Under the pieces are notes generated by a model, which saw nothing but the letters and a program-made list of their open reading frames with translations, had not been told where the DNA came from and did no database searches. A DNA stretch of 64,000 nucleotides, from positions 558,001 to 622,000 of the forward strand of contig CAWIMS010000001.1 in the NCBI GenBank assembly GCA_963837285.1, in the 5' to 3' direction. This stretch comes from Planosporangium sp963837285. GTDB lineage: Bacteria; Actinomycetota; Actinomycetes; Mycobacteriales; Micromonosporaceae. Position 1 is the first letter of the stretch; the number at the start of each line of letters is the position of its first letter. Shown in pieces: positions 16,545 through 24,937 of the stretch. The translations under genes were made by a program, and so were the position numbers.

Positions 16545-17578
16545 GCGGAACACAGGCACGCGTGGCGACCGAGACCGTCGAACCCGATGTGGTCCCGGTC
16601 CGCGGTCCGGTGCACCGGCTGTTGCGTACCAATGTGGTCTGGACCCTCTGCGTCCTGCTCGGCATGAGCGTGATCTTCGGGGTGCTGCGACCGGACGCGT
16701 TCGCGAGCCCGTTCAACATCCGGACCATCTTCATCAACGCGGCCATCCCGCTGGTACTCGCGGTCGGCATGACCTTCGTGATCGTCACCGGTGGGATCGA
16801 CCTGTCGGTGGGCTCGGTACTGGTCTTCTCCGGTGTCGTGGCGGCCAAGGTGATGGGCGCGCACGGCGGGGCGAACGCCGGCTGGGGGGTGATCACGCTC
16901 GGCGCGATCGCGGGCGTCGCCTGCGGCGCAGGCTGGGGCGTGGTCAACGGCGTGTTCATCACCAAGGGCCGGATTCCGCCGCTGATCGCCACCCTCGGCA
17001 CCCTCGGCATCGCGCTCGGACTCGCCGAGGTCATCACCAACGGGTCGGACCTGGGTGCGCCGCGCCGGCTCGGCGACGTCGTCGGCAACCATCTGATCGC
17101 CGGGCAGATCCCGGTCATCGCGCTGGTGGCGGCCGTCATCGCCGTGATCTTCGGCTGGCTGCTCGCCGCGACCCGCTTCGGCCGGCACACGTACGCGATC
17201 GGGTCCAACGCGGAGGCGGCGCGCCGGGTCGGCATCAAGGTCGACCGGCATCTGATCCGGGTGTACGGCCTGTCCGGCGCGCTGGCCGGTGTCGCCGGGG
17301 TGCTGAACCTGGCCAAGTTCTCCAGTACCACCATCGCGAGCCACACCGAGGACAACCTCAGCGCCATCGCGGGCGCCGTCCTCGGTGGTACCAGCCTGTT
17401 CGGCGGTTCGGGAACCATCGCCGGCACGGTCGTCGGCGTACTCATTCCGGTCGTCGTCAACGACGGCCTGATCATCGTCGGCGTACAGCAGTTCTGGCTG
17501 TTCGTCGCGGTCGGCGCGGTGCTCATCGTCGCCGTCTTCTTCGACCAGTTGCGCCGGCGCCTGCGCGAGCACGACTGA
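16541..17578 (+). CDS. Simple-sugar ABC transporter permease (CUT2/RbsC type)
   Basis: 345 residues with about nine or ten hydrophobic segments and the CUT2 permease signatures GMTFVIVTGGIDLSVGSVL and TLGTLGIALGLAEV, plus AIGSNAEAARRVGI in the cytoplasmic EAA-like loop. ATG at 16541 overlaps the ATPase stop. It is followed after 37 bases by the binding-protein gene. The substrate is probably a pentose, hexose or related simple sugar; which one is not readable from sequence. Confidence 0.88.
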   Translation: MSGTQARVATETVEPDVVPVRGPVHRLLRTNVVWTLCVLLGMSVIFGVLRPDAFASPFNIRTIFINAAIPLVLAVGMTFVIVTGGIDLSVGSVLVFSGVVAAKVMGAHGGANAGWGVITLGAIAGVACGAGWGVVNGVFITKGRIPPLIATLGTLGIALGLAEVITNGSDLGAPRRLGDVVGNHLIAGQIPVIALVAAVIAVIFGWLLAATRFGRHTYAIGSNAEAARRVGIKVDRHLIRVYGLSGALAGVAGVLNLAKFSSTTIASHTEDNLSAIAGAVLGGTSLFGGSGTIAGTVVGVLIPVVVNDGLIIVGVQQFWLFVAVGAVLIVAVFFDQLRRRLREHD

Positions 17579-17615
17579 GTCGAATGTGGGACCCAACCAG
17601 TAGAAGGGAACGCCC

Positions 17616-18599
17616 GTGCGGGCCAACCGAAATCTGGCAGTCATCGCCGTCGCCGCGCTCGCCGTGGCCAGCGCCGCCGCATGCGGTGGTGGCAGTGGCA
17701 ACAACAGCGGCAGCAGCGGTGCGAAGAAGAAGGTCACCCTGATCCAGGGCGTGGCCAACGAGCCGTTCTACATTTCGATGTACTGCGGCGCCAAGGAGGA
17801 GGCGGCCAAGCTGGGTGTGACCCTCGACGTCACGGCCGCCGCGAAGTGGGACGTCTCCCAGCAGACCACGGTGGTCAACGCGGTCACCGCCAAGCGACCC
17901 GACGCGGTCCTCATCGCGCCGGTGGACAAGGTGGCGATGGCCGGCCCGGTCAAGCAGCTCGCCAGCAACGGCAGCAAGGTCGTCTTCGTCGACACCGAGC
18001 TGTCGGACACCTCCGTCGGGCTGTCGCGCATCTCCTCGGACAACAAGCTCGGCGGTCAGCTTGCCGCGAAGTCGCTGGCCAAGCTGGCGGGGGACAAAGG
18101 CAAGGTACTGGTACTCGCCCCGGCCAAGGGCATCGCTACCACCGATGACCGGGTGACCGGGTTCAAGGGCGAGCTGGCCAACCATCCCGGTATCTCGCTG
18201 GTGTCCGAGCAGTACCCGGGTGACGACGCCGCCAAGACACAGGAGGTGGTGTCCGCGACGCTGGCCGCCAACCCGGACCTGGCCGGGATCTTCGCCTCGA
18301 ACCTGGTCACCGGGCAGGGGGCGGCGAGCGCGCTCAACGCGGCGGGCAAGGTCGGCGCGGTCAAGCTGGTCGAGTTCGACGCCAGCCCGGCGCAGGTGGA
18401 CGGCTTGAAAGCCGGCACCATCCAGTCGCTGATCAGCCAGGAGCCGCTCGACATCGGGCGGCAGGGGGTGCAGCAGGCGGTGAACGCGCTGACCGGCAAG
18501 TCCGTCGACCAGCACATCAGTACCCAGCTCGTCGAGGTGACCAAGGACAACCTGGCCGACCCGAACGTGGCGCAGTACCTGTACAAGAGCCAGTGCTGA
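17616..18599 (+). CDS. Sugar-binding lipoprotein of the CUT2 transporter
   Basis: 327 residues. A signal peptide ends in lipobox ASAAAC, giving a lipidated Cys at about 23, then a Ser/Gly linker. The body is a periplasmic-binding type 1 (RbsB-like) fold: VTLIQGVANEPFYISMYCGA, DAVLIAPVDKVAM, VVFVDTELSDT, SDNKLGGQLAAKSL and IFASNLVTGQGAASAL. GTG at 17616 follows GAAGGGAA. It is the third gene of the operon, and anchors outside the membrane to deliver sugar to the permease. Confidence 0.88.
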   Translation: MRANRNLAVIAVAALAVASAAACGGGSGNNSGSSGAKKKVTLIQGVANEPFYISMYCGAKEEAAKLGVTLDVTAAAKWDVSQQTTVVNAVTAKRPDAVLIAPVDKVAMAGPVKQLASNGSKVVFVDTELSDTSVGLSRISSDNKLGGQLAAKSLAKLAGDKGKVLVLAPAKGIATTDDRVTGFKGELANHPGISLVSEQYPGDDAAKTQEVVSATLAANPDLAGIFASNLVTGQGAASALNAAGKVGAVKLVEFDASPAQVDGLKAGTIQSLISQEPLDIGRQGVQQAVNALTGKSVDQHISTQLVEVTKDNLADPNVAQYLYKSQC

Positions 18600-18608
18600 A
18601 GCTGCCGA

Positions 18609-19082
18609 TCAGGAGGGCCAGTACGCGCCGAACATCCGCGGATCGTGCTGGCCCACCGGCTCCACGACGACGGCGGTCCCGTACGCGCAGATCTCGCCCC
18701 ACGCGCCGGTGATGTCCCGGTGGTCGAAGCGCAGGCCGATGACCGCGTTGGCACCCCGGTCGCGGGCCTGCTGTGCCATGCGGGTGATGGCTTCCTGCCG
18801 CCACCGGGTCAAAGCCGCTCCGGAGACCTCGGAGTCGACACTCTTGCCGGACAGGTTCTTGACGCCTTCGGCATAGGGGTTTCGCGGCCGGGCCAGTACG
18901 CCGAGAACCTCACCGAGCACGCCGGTCACCTCGTATCCGGGCAGGGTGTCGGTGGTTACGATCAGGATCGGCCGGAGTGGGGCGGGTGCGATGGGTGGCG
19001 GTCCTTGCGGGCGGAGGTTGCCGCGCCGAAGGCCGCTCCGCTGAGCGGGCAGGCCGGCTCCCGGTTCATTCACAGCCGACAT
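18609..19082 (-). CDS. YbjQ/UPF0145 family protein
   Basis: 157 residues from ATG at 19082. After a disordered Pro-rich N-terminus the YbjQ core is clear: IVTTDTLPGYEVTGVLGEV, LTRWRQEAITRMAQQARDRG and ANAVIGLRFD. Members are small homopentameric-type proteins of uncertain role, often annotated heavy-metal binding. It converges on the sugar-binding gene with a 9-base gap. A long palindromic repeat lies upstream at 19143. Confidence 0.85.
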   Translation of the reverse strand: MSAVNEPGAGLPAQRSGLRRGNLRPQGPPPIAPAPLRPILIVTTDTLPGYEVTGVLGEVLGVLARPRNPYAEGVKNLSGKSVDSEVSGAALTRWRQEAITRMAQQARDRGANAVIGLRFDHRDITGAWGEICAYGTAVVVEPVGQHDPRMFGAYWPS

Positions 19083-19142
19083 CGTCTCATGGTCCACCCG
19101 CTCGTTCACCTGGGCAAACGGTGGATAGCGATGCACTCGTTC

Positions 19143-19209
19143 GGCACAACTTCCCGGAAGTTGTGGCCTCAAGGGGGCCGGGAGACCACTATTTCCGGGA
19201 AATTGTGCC
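19143..19209. repeat. Long palindromic repeat, copy 2
   Basis: 24-nt arms (19143-19166 and 19186-19209) with the same core CACAACTTCCCGGAAGT and three mismatches between arms, around a 19-nt loop. It lies between ybjQ and the broken regulator gene. A transcript from 20570 would end on this hairpin. Confidence 0.9.
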
Positions 19210-19224
19210 GATCAATGCGGGCGG

Positions 19225-20570
19225 TCAGGTTGCGGCCAGATCCGCGGCGGCGCTGCGTAGCTGGGTCAGCAGCGGATCGGGAAGATCGAGGCCGCGCGTG
19301 GACACACCGAGCGCCCACCACCCGACCGGGTCGTCGGCCGGCGTCGCGATGCTCGCACACGCCACGTCCTCCCGGAACTGGCCGCGCTCGATCACCACGT
19401 CGCCTGGATGGAGCGTGCGCAGCTCACCGGAGATAGGGGCCACGAGTTCGACCGCCTCCCTGAGTAGCTGTTTGCGACACACGGTCACGTGACCGGCCAG
19501 CACGACGAGACCTTGCCCTGCCTCTGCCACGAGCTGGACGGGTTCAAGGTAGTACAGGAAGGTCGGCAGGTCGCCGGTGCGACCGAAGGCCACGAGGTCA
19601 CGAGCCGTCTCCGTGCTCTCGCGGAACCGAGATAGGTCCCCGGCCGCTGCGGCGGCCGTTGCGACGCGTCCCAAAATCCGTGCCTCCAGCAGCCGGTCGC
19701 CCGGCGGGCAGAGAAGGGCCGCGGCGTCCGCGACGCGGAGCGCCTCAATGCCGTGCCCGGCGAAGGCCGAGACGTACGCCAGCATGCCGACCGCGTTTGC
19801 CGCTCGCCCCCGTTCGGCCAGGCTGTTGGCGATTCGTACGCTGAGCAGCAGATATCGCTCGGCGGCACCGTAGGCGCCGGAGTCGAAGTGCAGCCAGCCC
19901 ACCAACTGTGCCAGGTCGGCGACGATGGCGAGCAACCGGCGCCCTACTTTCGGCTCGTAGTCGGCCCATCTCACGAGGTCCACAACGTTGCGCAGCTCGC
20001 TGCTGACGTACAGGAGACTCAGAGTTCCCCCGCCGTGTCGGTCGTCCAAACGCCGAAGTGCCGCCACGTGTGCGGCGATCACATCCACCTGGGGCGGGAG
20101 AACTCGCTCATGGCCCGCGCGGTGACGGGTCCAACGCACGGCCAGCCGCAGGCGTCGAGAACCGCTGCGGTCAGGTCCGCACCCGTGGCGCCAAGGACGT
20201 GTTGTTGCCCGGTGCGTCCTGCGTCTGCCAGGTCGCCCAGTGCGGCGATGACTTCGTCCACCGAGCGGTAGCCATCGACATCATCGGCGGCGGACAGCGA
20301 GGGCACAGTCTGGTCAATCCGCCCCGGCCATAGATCGGCGGCACGGACTGGTCGCCCTAGCTCCTCGGATACGACCATGGCCACTACGGAAGGGATCGGT
20401 GGCCGAGGGCAGAACCCTTTGTTGATCCAGGCGTACGGCGCCGTCGGATCGATACGGAGGTCTGGCTTCCCATGAGCCATGAGCCAGACGTTGACGGCAG
20501 TTCCGAGCTGGCGGGGGTTCCAGCCAACGCGGCGCAGCGCCTCTGCCAGCGAGAGCTGCGCGCCTGCCAT
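19225..20570 (-). pseudogene. Regulator with TPR-like domain, frameshifted
   Basis: The N-terminal part (AEALRRVGWNPRQLGTAVN, PYAWINKGFCPRPPIPSVVA, then a long linker) reads from ATG at 20570, eight bases behind GGGAGG, to a stop at 20079. From about 20110 the protein continues in another frame (HERVLPPQVDVIAAHVAALR RLDDRHGGGTL, then helical repeats ending at 19225). Together they give about 450 residues like the XRE-type regulators with helical repeat domains common in actinomycetes. A missing base near 20105-20125 explains the break. Direct GTTCAC repeats lie 80 bases upstream of the start. Confidence 0.7.
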
Positions 20571-20650
20571 CAATTCCTCCCAATCATTCTCTCAGCACCG
20601 TAGTTCGAGGATCGCGCTGATGGGAGTCCTTGTTGGTGTGTCGACTTCAA

Positions 20651-20665
20651 GTTCACGAAGTTCAC
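20651..20665. promoter_or_regulatory. GTTCAC-GAA-GTTCAC direct repeat
   Basis: Two GTTCAC units three bases apart, about 80 bases upstream of the frameshifted regulator. The same arrangement recurs at 22980 and 23009. Direct repeats of this spacing suit a DNA-binding protein with tandem half-sites. Confidence 0.4.
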
Positions 20666-20704
20666 GCTTCGCCGGACGTCTCGTCGGCGCGTGGCAGGTC
20701 AGGA

Positions 20705-21073
20705 TCACGTTTTGGCTGGGTGCCGCTCGATGTGCTCGAAGATGTCGGCGTCGGTCTCCTGCTGCCATTGCGGCAGGTCGTCCCAGTCGGCGACGTAGGA
20801 CGGCTTGGGATCGGGGAAGTGCTTGAAGATCTGCCCGGTCCAGCACAGGGCGACGAACCGCCCCTTCTGCTCCCTAGTCAGTTTTGCGGCCTGGCCGCCG
20901 GTGGCCTCGATGAAGGCCGCCACCTGGTCATATACCGCGGTGGCGCTGTCGCGTTCCCAGTCGGGGGTGTCATCCCAAGGGGCTACGTAGCCTGGCTTGG
21001 GCTCGCCGGGGTGGTATCGCCTGACGCCGGCGATCCATGCCTCACGGAAGATCTGCCCTCGTTCGAGCTGCAC
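20705..21073 (-). CDS. 122-residue protein with an internal duplication
   Basis: GTG at 21073 follows AAGGAG by seven bases. The two halves repeat the motif P-x-P-K-P-x-Y-V-A-x-W-D-D-x-P-x-W (PGEPKPGYVAPWDDTPDWER, then PDPKPSYVADWDDLPQWQQE), each next to a hydrophobic helix. This points to tandem duplication of a roughly 60-residue unit. It begins 22 bases after the XRE/TPR regulator stop, probably in one operon. No family name or function can be given. Confidence 0.65.
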   Translation of the reverse strand: MQLERGQIFREAWIAGVRRYHPGEPKPGYVAPWDDTPDWERDSATAVYDQVAAFIEATGGQAAKLTREQKGRFVALCWTGQIFKHFPDPKPSYVADWDDLPQWQQETDADIFEHIERHPAKT

Positions 21074-21094
21074 TGCGCCTCTCCTTGCGATCGT

Positions 21095-22591
21095 TTACGC
21101 GGCCTGCGCGCCGACGACGACGGCGATCCGCTGGTGAAGTTGGTGTACCTCGCGGTCAGCGAGCATCGGTCCAAGCTGGGTCTGCAGCCCTCGCAGTCGC
21201 CGGGCGATGACGCCGGAGTTGGTCTGGCGGGCGAGGTCCAAGGTTGCGTCTGCGTGCGTGACGAGCAGGTCGCGATCACGACGTTGCACGCCGATCAGGG
21301 CCAGGTCGACCAGGACGCTGCCCCGCCGCCGGGGCGACAGGTGCTGAGCCAGCGCGGTCGTGAGGGCAGCCTCTGCGAGGTCCGGGCGGTGCAGCGCCAC
21401 GTAACACGTCCCGCGTTCTTCGGCGAGGCGGGAGCCGTCGAAGCGAAGCCAGCCGCCGTTGTGCACCGGGCCAGTCAGTTGGTGGACCTGCTCGGCCGAG
21501 TCGAGCGCCTGCTGGCAGAGATCCAGCCGGCCCAGGCCGGCGAATGCCTCGGCCTGGACGGCGGCCACCCAATGGCGCGTGGACAGCGTGCCGTCGCCAC
21601 GGCGGGCCAGCCTCGCGGCCAGCTCGAGGACGGGCGACGCCGCGTCGTATTGCCGCTCGTACAGGCTGATGAAGGCGTGCCGCGTGAGGGCGCAGGCCCA
21701 CAGATCGAATGCCTGAGCCTCCTTGCTGGCGCTGGCCGCCAGCGCGTAGCAGTGCGCGGCATCGGTGTAGTCGTTGCTGTCGAAGAAGATTTCGCCGGCG
21801 AGCTGGAACAGGTCTGCTGCCAGGGCACATAGCCGTTCACGCCGTTCCGGGGACTGTGCCTGACGGAGGTTGTTGACCAAGACGGCTATTTGGTTGCGAA
21901 CCAATGGAAGCGTCCTCGCCTTGGACGGCGACAAGACGAAAACGGGCCATAGATGCGAATTGAGTGCGGCATATTCATCCAGAATTTCGGAGTCAACGTG
22001 GCCCGTTGCGGCGGCGCCGTACTCTAGCCGTTCCCAGTCAATAGGTACGGTGAGTGCTGCGCCTGCCATGCTGACCAGGCGTAGCAGTTCGCGGCGGTTC
22101 ATGTCGTCAATCTCCGGATGTCCCTGCGGGCACGCGCCAACGAATGCTGGAGCGGGACCGTTCTGGAGGGCCGGTGGAGCTGTCTGCCGCGAGGGAAGCT
22201 GGAACCACAGAAGATGCGCCGGGATGCGCAGGGTCCGTGCCCACCGGGCAAGGTTGTCGAGCTGCCGCACCGGAGCGCCGGTCTCGATGCGGCTGATCTG
22301 CGCCTGGGTCAGACCTAGCCAACCGCCGACCACCTCCTGCGGGATGCCGTCGTTGCCGTATGCCGCTCGATGGTACGGGTGCTTGCGGTACGCGCGGCAC
22401 ATCTGACCGATGTGCTGAGCAGCGAAGGCGTCCTGAAACTGAGGCATGTCCCAGAAGTCGACCGGGACGTCGGGCGGGGTCGCCCGCAGGGTGGCGAGCT
22501 TCTTCTCGCACTGGCCGCACAGATCCCCTGCGCGGTAGCGCCCGAGGCGCGTCCCGCAACGGCAATAACGCGGCGTGCGGCTCCCATGCAT
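21095..22591 (-). CDS. XRE-family regulator with zinc-ribbon N-terminus and TPR-like repeats
   Basis: 498 residues from ATG at 22591. A CRCG...CGQC zinc ribbon (about 12-31) comes first, then an HTH (QEVVGGWLGLTQAQISRIET), a linker, and about 300 residues of helical TPR-like repeats (ALAADLFQLAGEIFFDSNDY, ALTRHAFISLYERQYD, WVAAVQAEAFAGLGRLDL). Such regulators are numerous in filamentous actinomycetes and usually sit beside small genes they control. Its upstream gap of 624 bases (22592-23215) contains two GTTCAC direct repeats and otherwise nothing I can support. The duplicated-motif protein follows 22 bases downstream. Confidence 0.85.
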   Translation of the reverse strand: MHGSRTPRYCRCGTRLGRYRAGDLCGQCEKKLATLRATPPDVPVDFWDMPQFQDAFAAQHIGQMCRAYRKHPYHRAAYGNDGIPQEVVGGWLGLTQAQISRIETGAPVRQLDNLARWARTLRIPAHLLWFQLPSRQTAPPALQNGPAPAFVGACPQGHPEIDDMNRRELLRLVSMAGAALTVPIDWERLEYGAAATGHVDSEILDEYAALNSHLWPVFVLSPSKARTLPLVRNQIAVLVNNLRQAQSPERRERLCALAADLFQLAGEIFFDSNDYTDAAHCYALAASASKEAQAFDLWACALTRHAFISLYERQYDAASPVLELAARLARRGDGTLSTRHWVAAVQAEAFAGLGRLDLCQQALDSAEQVHQLTGPVHNGGWLRFDGSRLAEERGTCYVALHRPDLAEAALTTALAQHLSPRRRGSVLVDLALIGVQRRDRDLLVTHADATLDLARQTNSGVIARRLRGLQTQLGPMLADREVHQLHQRIAVVVGAQAA

Positions 22592-22979
22592 CGGTTCGAC
22601 CTGACTCGTGTGCTGTGTTTCGCTCCGGCAGTCTAGCTTCTGTCGATCACGGTACGCGGTCACGTGGATGCGGCCTATGCATGGCGCGTATACCGGCTTG
22701 CCACTGTTGTCGCCGGTAGGGCGGCCACCAGGTCTGGATCTCGGTGGTTCCATCCGCCGCGCACATATCGATATCCGTTCCACGGCATGTCGAACTCTTG
22801 GTGACGTTGGGGATCGTTCCCTTGACGCTCAGCGACCTGCATCCAGTCCAGAGCGTCCGCGCAAGACCCAAGATCTCTGCACGTCGCCCAGCTAACTAAG
22901 CGCCGACGGGGAGCAATCGTGAGCCGCCGTGTGGACCGAGCGTCGGGCCGTCTCCGCGTCCGCGCGGTCGGCAGTCCGC

Positions 22980-23023
22980 GTTCACAAAGTTCAGACTGCC
23001 TCGCTGGTGTTCACGGGGTTCAC
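22980..23023. promoter_or_regulatory. Two GTTCAC-N3-GTTCA direct repeats
   Basis: GTTCAC-AAA-GTTCAG at 22980-22994 and GTTCAC-GGG-GTTCAC at 23009-23023, in the gap between the divergent XRE/TPR gene (starts 22591) and the CxxC gene (starts 23216). They match the repeat at 20651 in unit and spacing. Confidence 0.4.
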
Positions 23024-23215
23024 GATCGGATCCCGTTCCGGCTGGGGGCGGCCAGTGATCGACTGATTACCGCAAGAACCTGCCAAGCCAGCAACGTGGC
23101 AAGCCGAGAGCGTCGATCCATCGGACCGGCAATGCATTCATTGTCGCCGGACACCGTTCCGCGCTGCTCAGCCTGGCGGCCGACAACGTCTCGACGGATC
23201 CGTAGAGGGGGAATC

Positions 23216-23581
23216 GTGACGTACGCCGGGCACGGGTACGCAGCCGGCCGGGACGGCTGGCCGTTTGAAACGAGCGGCGGCACTGTCTTGGTCTCCAAGC
23301 TGCGCGGTTCGGAGATGCACAGGCTCTGTATCGACCTCTACCAACGTCACCGGCCTTCGGGGTCAGGTCTATGTCTCTGCTGCGGTGCGCCCGTTCCGTG
23401 CCGGCCTCGGTGTAACGCGGCGAAGGTCATCCAAGCCGCGGGCGAAGAGCCGGCCAGGTACGACGCGCAGACCGGTGGGGCCGACAACGCACACCCGGAA
23501 GGTCCAGACGATCCGTCGGCGAGCGTCGTCGGCTGGTCGCTCGGCCGTGGCGTCCAGACCGTTGACACCTACGAGCGGTGA
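23216..23581 (+). CDS. 121-residue CxxCGxPxPC protein
   Basis: GTG at 23216 follows GAGGGGG by four bases. An upstream in-frame GTG at 22919 also has a ribosome-like site, but the extra residues have no coding character. Middle region: MHRLCIDLYQRHRPSGSGLC, then LCCGAPVPCRPRC, the same C-x2-C-G-x-P-x-P-C knuckle as the genes at 7393 and 23588. The N-terminus (TYAGHGYAAGRDGWPFET) and Asp/Gly-rich C-terminus look disordered. It lies upstream of a second member of the family, with seven bases between, and a LanC remnant. Confidence 0.6.
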   Translation: MTYAGHGYAAGRDGWPFETSGGTVLVSKLRGSEMHRLCIDLYQRHRPSGSGLCLCCGAPVPCRPRCNAAKVIQAAGEEPARYDAQTGGADNAHPEGPDDPSASVVGWSLGRGVQTVDTYER

Positions 23582-23587
23582 TGCGTG

Positions 23588-23884
23588 ATGACGACCTACG
23601 GCACGACGGATCAGGTCGAGAACGCCCAGGAAGTGCTCGATCAGCATCTGGTCTCCAGCGCGACGGGGCTGTGCCTGGTCTGTGGTGTTCCCGGACCCTG
23701 CCGGCGCCGGGAGACAGCAGCGGCTGGACGGTGGTGCTCCTCAAGCCCGACTGCGTGGCGTTCACCCTCCACGCCGCCAGCCAGCCCGGGTACGCGCCGG
23801 TGCTCGCGGTCCTCGACGAGCACATCGCCGCGCTCACCCGATACCGGCTACGGCGCGCACGCGAACGCATCGACGCCCGCCTGA
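23588..23884 (+). pseudogene. CxxCGxPxPC protein fused into LanC-derived DNA
   Basis: ATG at 23588 opens a protein whose first 45 residues match the family: AQEVLDQHLVSSATGLC then LVCGVPGPCRRRETAAA. Beyond about 23725 the frame is a Ser/Arg/Thr-rich shadow of the LanC-like reading frame, so the true 3' end has been lost at a junction with lanC-type sequence. The knuckle itself is complete, and the shorter relative at 7393 ends soon after it, so the domain could still be made. Confidence 0.5.
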
Positions 23885-24222
23885 TGCCCTCGCTGCGCGA
23901 GTACGACCTCATCCGCGGCCTGACCGGCATCGGCGCCTACCTACTGCACCGCTTCAGCCCTACAACGGGTCCGACACGGCCAACCGGGGGCACGCTTCTC
24001 CAGGAGGTCCTGGCATACCTGATCCGCCTCACCCACCCCCTGACCCTCGACGACGGCCCGGTGGTGCCCGGCTGGTGGACCGGCAACGCCCCCAACGACG
24101 AGCCGTCCCCGGACTGGCCCGGTGGGCACGGCAACCTCGGCATCGCCCACGGCATCGCCGTTATCTTGGGTTGTCAATCCCTTCTCGCAGCTCACTGCGA
24201 GGTCAGTTGTTCTGACACGTGA
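23728..24222 (+). pseudogene. Lanthionine synthetase C-like (LanC) internal fragment
   Basis: In the frame ending at 24222, residues from AFTLHAASQPGYAPVLAVLD through RARERIDARLMPSLREYDLI, RGLTGIGAYLLHR, EVLAYLIRLTHPLTLDDG, PVVPGWWTG and GGHGNLGIAHGIA follow the order of LanC cyclases. The GxHGxxGxAHGI box that precedes the zinc ligands is present. LanC proteins have about 400 residues; only about 140 from the middle remain. The start and the zinc-binding C-terminus are absent, and the match stops abruptly at about 24165. A 7-bp hairpin (CTCGCAG/CTGCGAG) follows near 24184. The next 220 bases to 24445 hold nothing I can support. Confidence 0.7.
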
Positions 24223-24445
24223 GGCACGTACGTGGTGTCGGGGTTTCCCGAGGCTGAGCGGCGGGTAGCGACGGCGTCGGCAGCCCAGAGTCCCGAGTCT
24301 ATGCCGGCGGCAGCACTGCTTGTATTTCTTCTGAGCCGTACCAGCACGCGCGGTCCGGTCGGGTAGCCAGGGCATCATCGAGGTGGCTATCTCGTCGTCG
24401 TCGCCGCCGAGCAGGCAGGTCCAATGTGGATGCTCGGTCCCAGCG

Positions 24446-24868
24446 TCAGCTGGGCCGGCGGGGACCGGCCAGGCGGAAGGTCGGGTGGTCAGCCGGATCG
24501 GGTAGCTCGCGGAAGGTCGGCCGGACGGTGGGAAAGCGGCCGAACTGTTCGAGGTATGCGCTGATGAGTGGAGGACGGTCGGCTACCGCGACTTCGACCA
24601 CATGGAACTCCTCGGTCTCTCCCTGACGGGTGAGGCGTCCGCCCCCAGCTGCCCGCAGGTTACGCACCCAGTCGGTCTCGCCCCGTGGTGCGATGAGGTA
24701 GCGGTCGCCTTCGTAGTCCAGCACTGCGACCGGCACCGTGCGCCACCGACCGGTCCTGCGTCCACGCACTGCCAGCATGCTGAGCACGTCCCGGGCGAAG
24801 ATTCGCGCCATCCGGTTGCCGATGACGCGGGCGCCCCACGGCGGCTTCAGGTATCGAGCGCTATCCAT
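24446..24868 (-). CDS. Ddn-like F420-dependent nitroreductase family protein
   Basis: 140 residues from ATG at 24868, six bases behind AAGGAG and preferred to an in-frame ATG at 24889. The split-barrel pattern of the deazaflavin (F420)-dependent Ddn/nitroreductase family is visible: LAVRGRRTGRWRTVPVAVLD, DRYLIAPRGETDWVRNLRAA and FPTVRPTFRELPD. Such proteins use reduced F420 to reduce quinones or xenobiotics. Last gene of the efflux operon, 69 bases after the ABC permease. Confidence 0.8.
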   Translation of the reverse strand: MDSARYLKPPWGARVIGNRMARIFARDVLSMLAVRGRRTGRWRTVPVAVLDYEGDRYLIAPRGETDWVRNLRAAGGGRLTRQGETEEFHVVEVAVADRPPLISAYLEQFGRFPTVRPTFRELPDPADHPTFRLAGPRRPS

Positions 24869-24937
24869 CGTATACTCCTTGTCTCTCATGACCGGACTGG
24901 AGCGCGATCGCCGTGCCGATTCCCGCGGGTCGCCCGT

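Noticed and set aside
15827..17758. 643-codon minus-strand frame across the sugar ABC genes
   Set aside because: Complement of three well-supported genes; composition Asp/Arg/His-rich.
22919..23215. N-terminal extension of the CxxC gene to GTG 22919
   Set aside because: It has a ribosome-like site but Ser/Arg-rich sequence without helices or motifs; GTG 23216 has a better site.
23941..24378. Minus-strand 145-codon frame over the LanC fragment
   Set aside because: Shadow of the lanC-like strand with no family match.
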